DNA of 6,003 bases, from positions 1-6,003 of the forward strand of contig CAKZYM010000110.1 in the NCBI GenBank assembly GCA_937884685.1. The letters are read 5' to 3'. Source of the DNA: an uncultured Calothrix sp. (GTDB lineage: Bacteria > Cyanobacteriota > Cyanobacteriia > Cyanobacteriales > Nostocaceae). The notes beneath the pieces are model-generated. The model had not been told where the DNA came from. It did no database searches and was given only the letters and a program-made list of their open reading frames with translations. Position numbers and translations under genes: made by a program. Positions 1 through 5,398 of this stretch are shown piece after piece. The stretch's first letter is position 1. The number at the start of each line of letters is the position of its first letter.

Positions 1-30
1 TATTTATTGTCAAATATCCTGATACTTCAG

Positions 31-49
31 CTAACTAATGGTAAGTTAG
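31..49. promoter_or_regulatory. Small inverted repeat upstream of the kinase gene
   Basis: CTAACT (31-36) and AGTTAG (44-49) are perfect 6-bp inverted arms around a 7-nt loop, 20 nt before the chosen ATG of the kinase gene. It could be a leader hairpin or a dyad operator. A 6-bp dyad can occur by chance in AT-rich DNA, and no clear -35/-10 pair is visible in the short upstream stretch, so a regulatory role is only a guess. Confidence 0.2.
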
Positions 50-69
50 AAAGCGGTATTTTAATTATT

Positions 70-1890
70 ATGAAAATCTGCCAGAATCCTAACTGTTCTA
101 ATCCTTTTAATTCCAGTGGTAATCGGTTTTGCGTTGGTTGTGGTTCCGATAATTTTGGTGAGTTATTAAGAAACCGTTACCGTGTCAAAAGGTTATTGGG
201 TACGGGTGGTTTTGGTAGAACTTATGAAGCACAAGATTTGGATAGACTTGATGCTGCTTGTGTTGTCAAGCAGTTTATCAGAGAATCCCAAGGAACTACA
301 GCACGTGCTAAAGCAGCACAATTATTTCGTCAGGAAGCTAAACGTTTATTTGAGTTGGGAGAAAATCATTCACAAATTCCTCGGTTGGTGGCTTATTTTG
401 AGCAAGGTACCTGTATGTATTTGGTACAGGAATTTATTGACGGAGATAATTTACATCAACAGTTATTAAGAAAAGCTTTTAATGAATCGGAAATTTGGCA
501 GGTTTTAACAGATTTACTTCCGGTTTTGGAATTCATTCATCAACGTCAGGTAATTCATCGGGATATTAAACCAGAAAATATCATCCGTCGGATTGGTGAT
601 GGTAAATTGGTTTTGATTGACTTTGGTGGAGCGAAACAGGTTACTCAGAATAATTTAGCTCAGAAGGGTACGGGAATTTATACTCTTGGCTATGCATCTG
701 CGGAACAGATGGCGGGTTATGCTTGTGCTGCTAGTGATTTATATGCTTTGGGTGCTACTTGTGTACGGTTATTAACTGGTTGTCTGGTCAAACACGATGA
801 GTATGGAAATCTTTTCGACCCAATTTATGACCCGATAAATGGAAAATGGTTGTGGCGAGAATATTTGGTTAGTAATGGTATTACTATTAGTCATAAACTG
901 ACCCGAATTTTAAATAAGTTACTCAAGCATTTTGTTCGAGAAAGGTATCAATCTGCTGCTGATGTGCTGTTGGATGTGAAGGATACTTTGTATGATTCCA
1001 CAGCTTTACCAGTTTTGAATAATTCCGTTGCTTTAACTCAAATAGATAACGTTGATTCTCAGTACAGCTTTCAATTTGAGACAATCACTGTAGATAAATA
1101 TGCCCAAGTCATCAATCGCGATCGCAATCGTGTAGAGTATTTTGTGCAGGAATTGGATAACAGCGCAAACCTAGATATGATATACCTTTGCGGCGGAACT
1201 TTGATGATGGGTTCACCAGAATTTGAAGGATATGATAGCGAACATCCCCAACATTTTGTCACAATCAAACCCTTTTTTATGGGAAAGTTTGCGATTACTC
1301 AAGCACAATGGTCAACAGTAGCAAAACTTCCTCAAATTAATCGCTCCTTGAATCCAGAACCATCATATTTTAAAGGAGATTCCCACCCAGTAGAGCAAAT
1401 ATCTTGGGATGAAGCTGTAGAATTTTGCGCTCGATTGTCCGAATATTCCGGAAGACAGTACCGTTTACCCAGCGAAGCAGAATGGGAATATGCTTGTCGT
1501 GCTAATACAATTACAGATTTTCATTTTGGGGATACAATCACCTCGGATTTAGTTAATCACGACGGTAACTATACCTATGCATCAGCACCAAAAGGAAATT
1601 ACCGTCAAGGTACGACACCCGTAGGAAACTTTCTTCCCAACGCATTTGGATTATACGACATGCACGGTAACGTCTGGGAATGGTGCGCCGATTCGTGGCA
1701 CGATGATTATCATAATGCTCCCAACGATGGCAGAGTTTGGCACGAAGGGGGGGATAATAACTTACGAGTAATGCGTGGTGGTTCCTGGTTCAACGTACCA
1801 CGGTTTTGCCGTAGTGCTTTGCGGTATAAAGGTGAAACCAGTTTGAGAGACGTATTTATTGGATTGAGGGTAGTTAGTGATGTTGAGTGA
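70..1890 (+). CDS. Bifunctional serine/threonine kinase / formylglycine-generating-enzyme-like protein with 4-Cys N-terminus
   Basis: A 606-aa soluble signalling protein in three parts. Residues 4-24 form a zinc-ribbon-like prefix (C4, C9, C21, C24), typical of cyanobacterial '4-Cys' kinases. Residues 37-305 are a Hanks-type Ser/Thr kinase: glycine loop GTGGFG (44-49), ATP lysine K67, helix-C glutamate E89, catalytic loop HRDIKPEN (163-170, D165), DFG 184-186, and GYASAEQ (207-213) at the APE position. All catalytic residues are present, so activity is expected. After a linker, residues 368-602 form an FGE/sulfatase-modifying-factor domain with GGTLMMGSPE, RLPSEAEWEYACR (465-477), GLYDMHGNVWEWC and RGGSW (569-573). 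By eye, C580 aligns with the first active-site cysteine of true FGEs, while the second position is R585, so formylglycine formation is doubtful and the domain may serve binding instead. ATG 70 is preferred over TTG 7 because the Cys prefix starts right there and the extra 21 residues look unlike the family; no strong Shine-Dalgarno precedes it. No transmembrane segment is seen. Substrates are unknown. Confidence 0.93.
   Translation: MKICQNPNCSNPFNSSGNRFCVGCGSDNFGELLRNRYRVKRLLGTGGFGRTYEAQDLDRLDAACVVKQFIRESQGTTARAKAAQLFRQEAKRLFELGENHSQIPRLVAYFEQGTCMYLVQEFIDGDNLHQQLLRKAFNESEIWQVLTDLLPVLEFIHQRQVIHRDIKPENIIRRIGDGKLVLIDFGGAKQVTQNNLAQKGTGIYTLGYASAEQMAGYACAASDLYALGATCVRLLTGCLVKHDEYGNLFDPIYDPINGKWLWREYLVSNGITISHKLTRILNKLLKHFVRERYQSAADVLLDVKDTLYDSTALPVLNNSVALTQIDNVDSQYSFQFETITVDKYAQVINRDRNRVEYFVQELDNSANLDMIYLCGGTLMMGSPEFEGYDSEHPQHFVTIKPFFMGKFAITQAQWSTVAKLPQINRSLNPEPSYFKGDSHPVEQISWDEAVEFCARLSEYSGRQYRLPSEAEWEYACRANTITDFHFGDTITSDLVNHDGNYTYASAPKGNYRQGTTPVGNFLPNAFGLYDMHGNVWEWCADSWHDDYHNAPNDGRVWHEGGDNNLRVMRGGSWFNVPRFCRSALRYKGETSLRDVFIGLRVVSDVE
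1118..1125. repeat. HIP1 octamer GCGATCGC
   Basis: A single exact copy of the highly iterated palindrome GCGATCGC lies in the linker between the kinase and FGE-like domains. HIP1 is strongly over-represented in many cyanobacterial genomes, so it supports the taxonomic placement. It is read here as part of the codons for Asn-Arg-Asp-Arg-Asn. Confidence 0.8.
1774..1875 (+). other. C-terminal lectin-fold segment resembling a retroelement-diversified variable region
   Basis: This part of the kinase gene encodes RGGSW through IGLRVV (residues 569-602), the end of the FGE-like domain. In known cyanobacterial diversity-generating-retroelement targets the variable region covers exactly this stretch and ends in GFRVV or similar. 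The scaffold residues (RGGSW, P, CRSA, R, IG-RVV) are kept here, while the positions that are often Asn in such templates carry mixed residues (F, V, R, F, L, Y). No template repeat or reverse transcriptase is present in the window, so this is a hypothesis; ordinary FGE-like domains also have this scaffold. Confidence 0.25.
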
Positions 1891-1923
1891 GTTATTTCAA
1901 ATTATGATTATGGAGAATTAAAC

Positions 1924-1937
1924 GGGCAAGGATGCCC
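1924..1937. terminator. Small hairpin between convergent genes (possible weak terminator)
   Basis: GGGCA, loop AGGA, TGCCC is a perfect 5-bp stem with a 4-nt loop, located between the stop codons of the kinase gene (+) and the TPR gene (-). On the minus strand it is followed by GTTTAATT, a weak T-rich tail, so it could help end the TPR transcript; on the plus strand there is no T run. The motif 'GGGCAaggATGCCCataCCACAAG' resembles a dispersed cyanobacterial spacer repeat, which is an alternative reading. Confidence 0.35.
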
Positions 1938-1976
1938 ATACCACAAGAGTTGTAGAATAAAGTAGAAGAAATTAAC

Positions 1977-2891
1977 TTATTGGCTTTTAACTATCTCGAT
2001 AAATTCAACTAGCTTTTGTGCTTCAGCTGTTTTACCCTGCTTTTCATACAGAGAAATGGCTGTTTTCAAATCTTTAATTCCTCCTTCTTTATCTCCTGAA
2101 AATCCACGAGCGATACCCCGGTTGCCAAAAGCATCAGCATAGTTAGAATTGATTTGAATTGCTTTATCGAAATCAATTATTGCTGCTTTCCAATTTTTTA
2201 ACTGACGACGAGCAACACCTCGGTTATAATAAGCTTCAGCATAATTCGGATTAATTTGTATTGCTTTAGTAAAATCATTTATTGCTGCTTGATACTTTTT
2301 TAATCGAGCGCTAGCAGTACCACGATTATAGTAAGCTATGTAAATATTGGGATTAATTTGAATTACTTTATTAAAGTCAGCAATTGCTCCTTGATTATCG
2401 TTTAATCCTAAACTAATAGTACCTCGGTTGTTATAAGCTTTAAGATTTTGAGGATTAATTTGAATTACTTTGCCATAATCTGTAATTGCTTTTTGATAAT
2501 TTCTTAACTGAGCATGAATTACACCTCGATTGTAATAAGCTTCGGAATCATTTGGATTAATTTGAATAACTTTACTAAAATCAGCGATTGCTCCTTGATT
2601 ATCCTGTAACTGACCGCGAGCTACAGCGCGATTATAGTAAGCAGAAACTAATTTAGGATTAATTTTAATCACTTGATTTAAATCCTCAACTGCTCCTCGT
2701 AAATCTCCTTTTTCTAAACGTTGATTAGCTCTGTCAAAATATTTCTCAGCATCTTTAATATTGGCTTGAGCTAATTTTGATTTTGAATCGGCTTTAGACT
2801 GTGTATTATTAGGTAAAGTTGCGGAATTAGCAGAACTACAAGAAACCAACCCACAAGTTAATAAGATTATTGCTATTTTTGATATTTGCAC
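1977..2891 (-). CDS. TPR-repeat lipoprotein
   Basis: A 304-aa exported protein. Residues 1-17 are a short hydrophobic lipoprotein signal and the lipobox LVSC (15-18) makes C18 the probable lipidated cysteine. After a polar Ser/Asn/Lys linker (19-46), seven tetratricopeptide repeats follow in exact 34-residue register: 47-80, 81-114, 115-148, 149-182, 183-216, 217-250 and about 251-284, with the INPN-type turn at 77, 111, 145, 179, 213 and 247. TPR arrays form a superhelical scaffold for protein-protein contacts; the partner is unknown. The start is GTG at 2891-2889, read on the minus strand, with AGGA 7 nt upstream, and it is the only start placing the signal peptide at the N-terminus. A TATAAAT box (2921-2915, minus strand) lies at a plausible distance, but no matching -35 is evident. 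The gene converges on the kinase gene and diverges from pdxJ, so it is probably transcribed alone. Confidence 0.92.
   Translation of the reverse strand: MQISKIAIILLTCGLVSCSSANSATLPNNTQSKADSKSKLAQANIKDAEKYFDRANQRLEKGDLRGAVEDLNQVIKINPKLVSAYYNRAVARGQLQDNQGAIADFSKVIQINPNDSEAYYNRGVIHAQLRNYQKAITDYGKVIQINPQNLKAYNNRGTISLGLNDNQGAIADFNKVIQINPNIYIAYYNRGTASARLKKYQAAINDFTKAIQINPNYAEAYYNRGVARRQLKNWKAAIIDFDKAIQINSNYADAFGNRGIARGFSGDKEGGIKDLKTAISLYEKQGKTAEAQKLVEFIEIVKSQ
2040..2753 (-). repeat. Seven in-gene tandem repeats of 102 bp (TPR units)
   Basis: The TPR units are visible at DNA level with a 102-bp period. On the plus strand the segment GGATTAATTTGAAT recurs near the end of several units with few changes, encoding the shared IQINP turn. 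The middle five units are the most alike, while the first and last are more diverged, as expected for internal duplication of central units. Such arrays can gain or lose units by recombination. Confidence 0.8.
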
Positions 2892-3103
2892 CTGAAAATC
2901 CTAAATTGAATTTAATTTATATAAGTCTTAAAAAAATGTTTTAAATCAATTATAACTAGACTAAATTAAAAATGTTAGACGTAATATTACTGAATATTAT
3001 TTCAAAACAAAAAATAGCATAATTATCGATTGAAGATGATGAATACCAATCTTATCAAAATAAATAAATCAAAATTCAATACATATATTGTGAAATATAC
3101 AAA

Positions 3104-3147
3104 ACCTCTCCCCTAACCCAAAAAAAGAGGTAAAATCATTTTTTACC
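3104..3147 (+). promoter_or_regulatory. Two overlapping hairpins in the pdxJ leader
   Basis: ACCTCT (3104-3109) pairs with AGAGGT (3126-3131), and GGTAAAA (3129-3135) pairs with TTTTACC (3141-3147) around a 5-nt loop. They share 3129-3131, so only one can form at a time. The first looks like a worn copy of a dispersed cyanobacterial repeat beginning CCTCTCCCCTAACCC. The second ends 9 nt before the ribosome-binding site of pdxJ. The rest of the 281-bp spacer (2892-3103) is AT-rich; I see no RNA gene, no small ORF with a good start and no confident promoter pair in it. Confidence 0.3.
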
Positions 3148-3156
3148 CAACTGCAA

Positions 3157-3163
3157 AAGGGAG
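3157..3163 (+). promoter_or_regulatory. Ribosome-binding site of pdxJ
   Basis: AAGGGAG ends 9 nt before TTG 3173. A strong purine-rich site at this distance supports the rare TTG start of pdxJ; the alternative ATG codons lie far inside the conserved protein. Confidence 0.65.
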
Positions 3164-3172
3164 ATAACAGGG

Positions 3173-3895
3173 TTGCTGACACTCGGCGTAAATATTGACC
3201 ATATTGCTACCATTCGACAAGCACGACGAACCGTGGAACCAGACCCCGTAGCTGCTGCTGTTTTAGCGGAATTAGGTGGTGCTGATGGGATTACAGTGCA
3301 TTTACGAGAAGACAGAAGACATATTCAAGATAGAGATGTACGAATTTTGCGGGAAACTGTCAGAACTCACCTCAATTTAGAAATGGCTGCTACCGATGAA
3401 ATGCTAAATATAGCTCTTGAAATCAAACCCGATTATGTAACTCTAGTACCGGAAAAACGCGAAGAAGTCACAACAGAAGGTGGTTTAGATATTGTCGGTC
3501 AAATTAATAAAATCGAAAAAATTGTTGATAAATTGCAAAGTGCTGGTATTCCTGTAAGTCTATTTATCGATGCAGAAGAATCGCAAATTGAAGCATCAGT
3601 CAAAGTGCAAGCGAAATTTATTGAGTTACATACGGGAAGATATGCAGAAGCAAAAAATGAAGTAACTCGGAATATGGAATTGGATTTATTAACATACGGT
3701 TGCAATCAAGCCATAGAAGCCGGACTGAGAGTAAATGCCGGACACGGGCTTACCTATACAAATGTTTATCCCATAGCTTGCATTGAAGGCATGGAAGAGC
3801 TTAATATAGGTCACACAATCGTTAGCCGAGCTTCCCTTATTGGTATGGAAAGAGCAGTAAGAGAAATGAAGCAAATTATGCATGGGAAACATTAA
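3173..3895 (+). CDS. pdxJ: Pyridoxine 5'-phosphate synthase PdxJ
   Basis: A 240-aa cytosolic enzyme of the DXP-dependent vitamin B6 pathway. It condenses 3-amino-2-oxopropyl phosphate with 1-deoxy-D-xylulose 5-phosphate to pyridoxine 5'-phosphate, later oxidised to PLP. The sequence follows E. coli PdxJ over its whole length with an offset of two residues. Catalytic H43, E70 and H191 (E. coli 45, 72, 193) are kept, as are the substrate and phosphate ligands N7, D9-H10, R18, R45, H50, T100, G192 and G213-H214. Signature stretches are [14 protein letters not shown] (5-18), [13 protein letters not shown] (39-51), [16 protein letters not shown] (91-106) and NAGHGLTY (188-195). The fold is expected to be a TIM barrel and the enzyme a homo-octamer. 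The start is TTG, chosen because the family begins two to four residues before LGVNIDH and a good ribosome-binding site precedes it. The TAA stop is followed with no gap by a heptamer repeat array. The gene is complete and looks functional. Confidence 0.98.
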   Translation: MLTLGVNIDHIATIRQARRTVEPDPVAAAVLAELGGADGITVHLREDRRHIQDRDVRILRETVRTHLNLEMAATDEMLNIALEIKPDYVTLVPEKREEVTTEGGLDIVGQINKIEKIVDKLQSAGIPVSLFIDAEESQIEASVKVQAKFIELHTGRYAEAKNEVTRNMELDLLTYGCNQAIEAGLRVNAGHGLTYTNVYPIACIEGMEELNIGHTIVSRASLIGMERAVREMKQIMHGKH

Positions 3896-3930
3896 CAGTT
3901 ATCAGTTATCAGTTATCAGTGAACAGTTAA
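3896..3930 (+). repeat. STRR heptamer array, CAGTTAT type (5 units)
   Basis: Five head-to-tail 7-bp units: CAGTTAT three times, then CAGTGAA and CAGTTAA. This is the short tandemly repeated repetitive (STRR) class known from heterocystous cyanobacteria. The first unit begins at the base after the pdxJ stop codon. The last codons of pdxJ (CAT TAA) read as a unit lacking one base, which hints that the array grew from or into the gene end. Confidence 0.85.
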
Positions 3931-3950
3931 GAGTAAAAATATTTTGATAA

Positions 3951-3978
3951 TTGTTTATTGTTAATTGTTAATTGTTAA
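3951..3978 (+). repeat. STRR heptamer array, TTGTTAA type (4 units)
   Basis: Units TTGTTTA, TTGTTAA, TTGTTAA, TTGTTAA. The reverse complement matches the upstream CAGTTAA units except for one base, so the two arrays are nearly inverted copies. AACAGTTAA (3922-3930) can pair with TTAATTGTT (3961-3969) through nine pairs, one of them G-U. The array ends 19 nt before the ATG of the next gene and supplies spurious TTG start codons in every frame. Confidence 0.8.
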
Positions 3979-3997
3979 CAGCTCGGATACATGTGAT

Positions 3998-4786
3998 ATG
4001 AGTGCAACACAATCCCAGAATCTGCCGCTGTGGGTGCAAGAGAGAGATAAAGTAATTGAAAGCAGTATCGATAACGAATGGAGGAGTGGAAACGCTCCCG
4101 ACTATTCGGAATCGAATCAAGGTTTGGCAACTGAAAGCCTAATTCATCATCCGGTGGGTTCTCTCGAAGCTATTGTGGAAAATTTGGTTAGAGCTTTTGA
4201 ATTAGAAGCTTCATTCAAAACTAATACACAAGAATGGTTATCTGTTGTCAACGAAAAATTTCGCATGAGTAGCAATGGTGGTCAGGAATTTACTGCTGAA
4301 GATGTCTCAAACAGCGGAACTTATAATTTATTTATTGGTGACACCGAGGAATACAAAGCTTCTGAAGAAAACTTTGAATCATCGGGAAGATTGTTTCGCA
4401 GTGCATTTCCGAAAGGGTTTTTATGGGAAGTTTTAGAAGTTTACAGTTCTCCACCAAACGTTACATTCAAATGGCGACATTGGGGAACTTTTAATGGTGA
4501 CTACAAAGACTATGCTCCTACAGGGGAAGTTGTGGAGATAATAGGGATGAGCATTGCCCGAGTTACCGATGACTTGAAAATTATCAATGTGGAACACTAT
4601 TTTGATAATAGTCAGTTTTTTTCCAAGCTGACAAGTGGTGGAAAGCATCAAAAAGGTAAATCAATTTGGGCAACTATTAAAAGTTTCTTCTCCCCAAGAG
4701 AAACAGAAACACAGCAACCCTCACAGCAGCTAGCAACTAGCTGTCCGTTTAAAAAATTAACTAGTTCTTTCAATTCTTCAAATTAA
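3998..4786 (+). CDS. SnoaL/NTF2-like protein resembling plant pathogen-related proteins
   Basis: A 262-aa soluble protein without signal peptide or membrane segment. From memory of the family, it follows plant 'pathogen-related protein' closely: EWRSGNAPDY (27-36), GSLEAIVENLVRAFELE (54-70), then FPKGFLWEVLEVYS (137-150), PPNVTFKWRHWG (152-163), APTGEVVEIIGMS (173-185) and the C-terminal strand IINVEHYFDNSQF (195-207). The second part is an NTF2/SnoaL-like alpha+beta barrel, a fold used by polyketide cyclases, isomerases and ligand-binding proteins; no catalytic set can be assigned with confidence. Residues 212-262 are a polar Lys/Ser/Gln-rich tail with a Cys-Pro-Phe motif (249-251). ATG 3998 is preferred to TTG 3965, which lies inside the heptamer array; its Shine-Dalgarno is weak (GGA at 3985-3987). 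A terminator follows closely. It lies between pdxJ and ycf54, but no direct link to either pathway can be shown. Function unknown. Confidence 0.75.
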   Translation: MSATQSQNLPLWVQERDKVIESSIDNEWRSGNAPDYSESNQGLATESLIHHPVGSLEAIVENLVRAFELEASFKTNTQEWLSVVNEKFRMSSNGGQEFTAEDVSNSGTYNLFIGDTEEYKASEENFESSGRLFRSAFPKGFLWEVLEVYSSPPNVTFKWRHWGTFNGDYKDYAPTGEVVEIIGMSIARVTDDLKIINVEHYFDNSQFFSKLTSGGKHQKGKSIWATIKSFFSPRETETQQPSQQLATSCPFKKLTSSFNSSN

Positions 4787-4795
4787 ATTGGACTC

Positions 4796-4828
4796 GGACG
4801 CAGTAATATATCCTGTGTCCCTGTTTTT
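4796..4828 (+). terminator. Rho-independent terminator after the PR-like gene
   Basis: GGACGCAG (4796-4803) pairs with CTGTGTCC (4813-4820) in an 8-bp stem with one G-U pair and a 9-nt loop, followed after three bases by TTTTT (4824-4828) and then ATTTACTG. It starts 10 nt after the stop codon. It implies that ycf54, 41 nt further on, has its own promoter or depends on read-through. Confidence 0.7.
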
Positions 4829-4869
4829 ATTTACTGTTTGATTAACTGTTCAATCTATCAAGTGTGACA

Positions 4870-5199
4870 ATGCAAACATACTATTACGTACTAGCATCTC
4901 AACGCTTCTTATTGGAAGAAGAACCTTTAGAAGAGGTTTTAAAAGAGCGTACCCGTCATTATCACGAACAAGAGAAAGAAATTGATTTTTGGTTAGTTAA
5001 GCAACCAGCTTTTCTAGAAACAGCTGCAATGTCAGAAATCAAAGCAAAATGTCCTCAACCAGCAGCAGCAATTGTTTCTACCAACTCTCAATTTATTACT
5101 TGGTTGAAACTAAGATTGGAATATGTAGTAACCGGTGAATTTCAAGCCCCTTCCGCTGAAATTCCCGATGCTTTAGCCAGTCTTGCGAGCGTTTCTTAA
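4870..5199 (+). CDS. ycf54: Ycf54, accessory protein of the Mg-protoporphyrin monomethyl ester cyclase
   Basis: A 109-aa protein (DUF2488, 'MgPME-cyclase complex family') conserved in oxygenic phototrophs. It binds the oxygen-dependent cyclase CycI/AcsF and is needed for normal conversion of Mg-protoporphyrin IX monomethyl ester to divinyl protochlorophyllide, the ring-E step of chlorophyll synthesis. Family hallmarks run throughout: YYYVLASQRFLLEEEPLEEV (4-23), KEIDFWLVKQPAFLE (36-50), KCPQPAAAIVSTN (60-72), FITWLKLRLEYVVTGEF (75-91) and the C-terminal IPDALASL. R82 in LKLRLEY corresponds to the arginine reported as important for cyclase binding in Synechocystis, and the numbering agrees when ATG 4870 is taken as start. 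GTG 4864, two codons upstream, is the alternative. No clear Shine-Dalgarno is visible. Length fits the family (about 105-110 aa). A terminator lies upstream, and a heptamer array begins immediately after the stop. Confidence 0.96.
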   Translation: MQTYYYVLASQRFLLEEEPLEEVLKERTRHYHEQEKEIDFWLVKQPAFLETAAMSEIKAKCPQPAAAIVSTNSQFITWLKLRLEYVVTGEFQAPSAEIPDALASLASVS

Positions 5200-5269
5200 G
5201 TAGCAAGTAGCAAGTAGTAAGTAGCAAGTAGCAAGTAGCAAGTAGTAAGTAAGGAGTAGGGAGTAGGGG
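5200..5269 (+). repeat. STRR heptamer array, GTAGCAA type (10 units)
   Basis: Seven near-perfect 7-bp units (GTAGCAA five times, GTAGTAA twice) are followed by three decaying units GTAAGGA, GTAGGGA and GTAGGGG. The array starts at the base after the TAA stop of ycf54. Variation is confined mostly to the fifth base in the clean part and grows toward the distal end, a pattern expected if new units are added at the gene-proximal side. Confidence 0.88.
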
Positions 5270-5313
5270 ACACGCGGAAAGTATTTATTTAATCAATCGT
5301 GAGGGTACTTAAC

Positions 5314-5334
5314 ACCTTTGACCTCTAACCTCTA
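5314..5334 (+). repeat. Short heptamer array ACCTCTA type (3 units)
   Basis: ACCTTTG, ACCTCTA, ACCTCTA in tandem. This is a third heptamer family in the window, unrelated in sequence to the GTAGCAA array 45 bp upstream. Three units is a minimal array, so the call rests on the shared 7-bp period. Confidence 0.6.
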
Positions 5335-5342
5335 ACAATCCT

Positions 5343-5398
5343 GCGGATGTCCTTAAGTCCCTCCGGGATGACATAAAGGTACGGACATGCTTAGTCCG
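5343..5398. repeat. Foldable GC-richer spacer element (possible dispersed repeat)
   Basis: Within an AT-rich spacer this stretch is clearly richer in G and C and can fold in two exclusive ways. In one, GC (5343-5344) plus ATGTCC (5347-5352) pairs with GGACATGC (5383-5390), with a 2-nt bulge and an inner TCCC/GGGA hairpin (5358-5368). In the other, CGGAC (5382-5386) pairs with GTCCG (5394-5398) around 7 nt. It may be a palindromic interspersed element of the genome. No ORF of its own is seen. The remainder of the spacer up to 5468 shows no convincing promoter pair. Confidence 0.4.

Noticed and set aside
7..69. TTG start at 7 extending the kinase by 21 residues
   Set aside because: The extra residues are unlike the family, whose members begin just before the first cysteine of the 4-Cys prefix; ATG 70 fits exactly.
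182..469. 95-aa open frame on the plus strand inside the kinase gene
   Set aside because: A shadow in another frame of the conserved kinase domain, with no family resemblance of its own.
1071..1268. Minus-strand open frame under the kinase gene
   Set aside because: Antisense shadow of the FGE-like domain, without ribosome-binding site or recognisable protein features.
1924..1937. Hairpin as the cruciform that accompanies DGR variable regions
   Set aside because: The stem is only 5 bp, the loop AGGA does not match the expected loop type, and similar hairpins are common in cyanobacterial spacers.
2892..3172. Possible riboswitch or small RNA ahead of pdxJ
   Set aside because: Only short AT-rich stems are present; no known riboswitch core, and no terminator or promoter pair that would define an RNA gene.
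3499..3892. Two minus-strand open frames under pdxJ
   Set aside because: Antisense shadows of a fully conserved pdxJ sequence.
3965..3997. TTG start at 3965 for the PR-like protein
   Set aside because: It lies within the TTGTTAA heptamer array, so the codon is a product of the repeat; ATG 3998 gives the more natural start.
4433..4651. Minus-strand open frame under the PR-like gene
   Set aside because: Antisense shadow of the most conserved part of the PR-like protein.
5200..5269. Possible CRISPR array
   Set aside because: Units are 7 bp, contiguous and without spacers; this is an STRR array.
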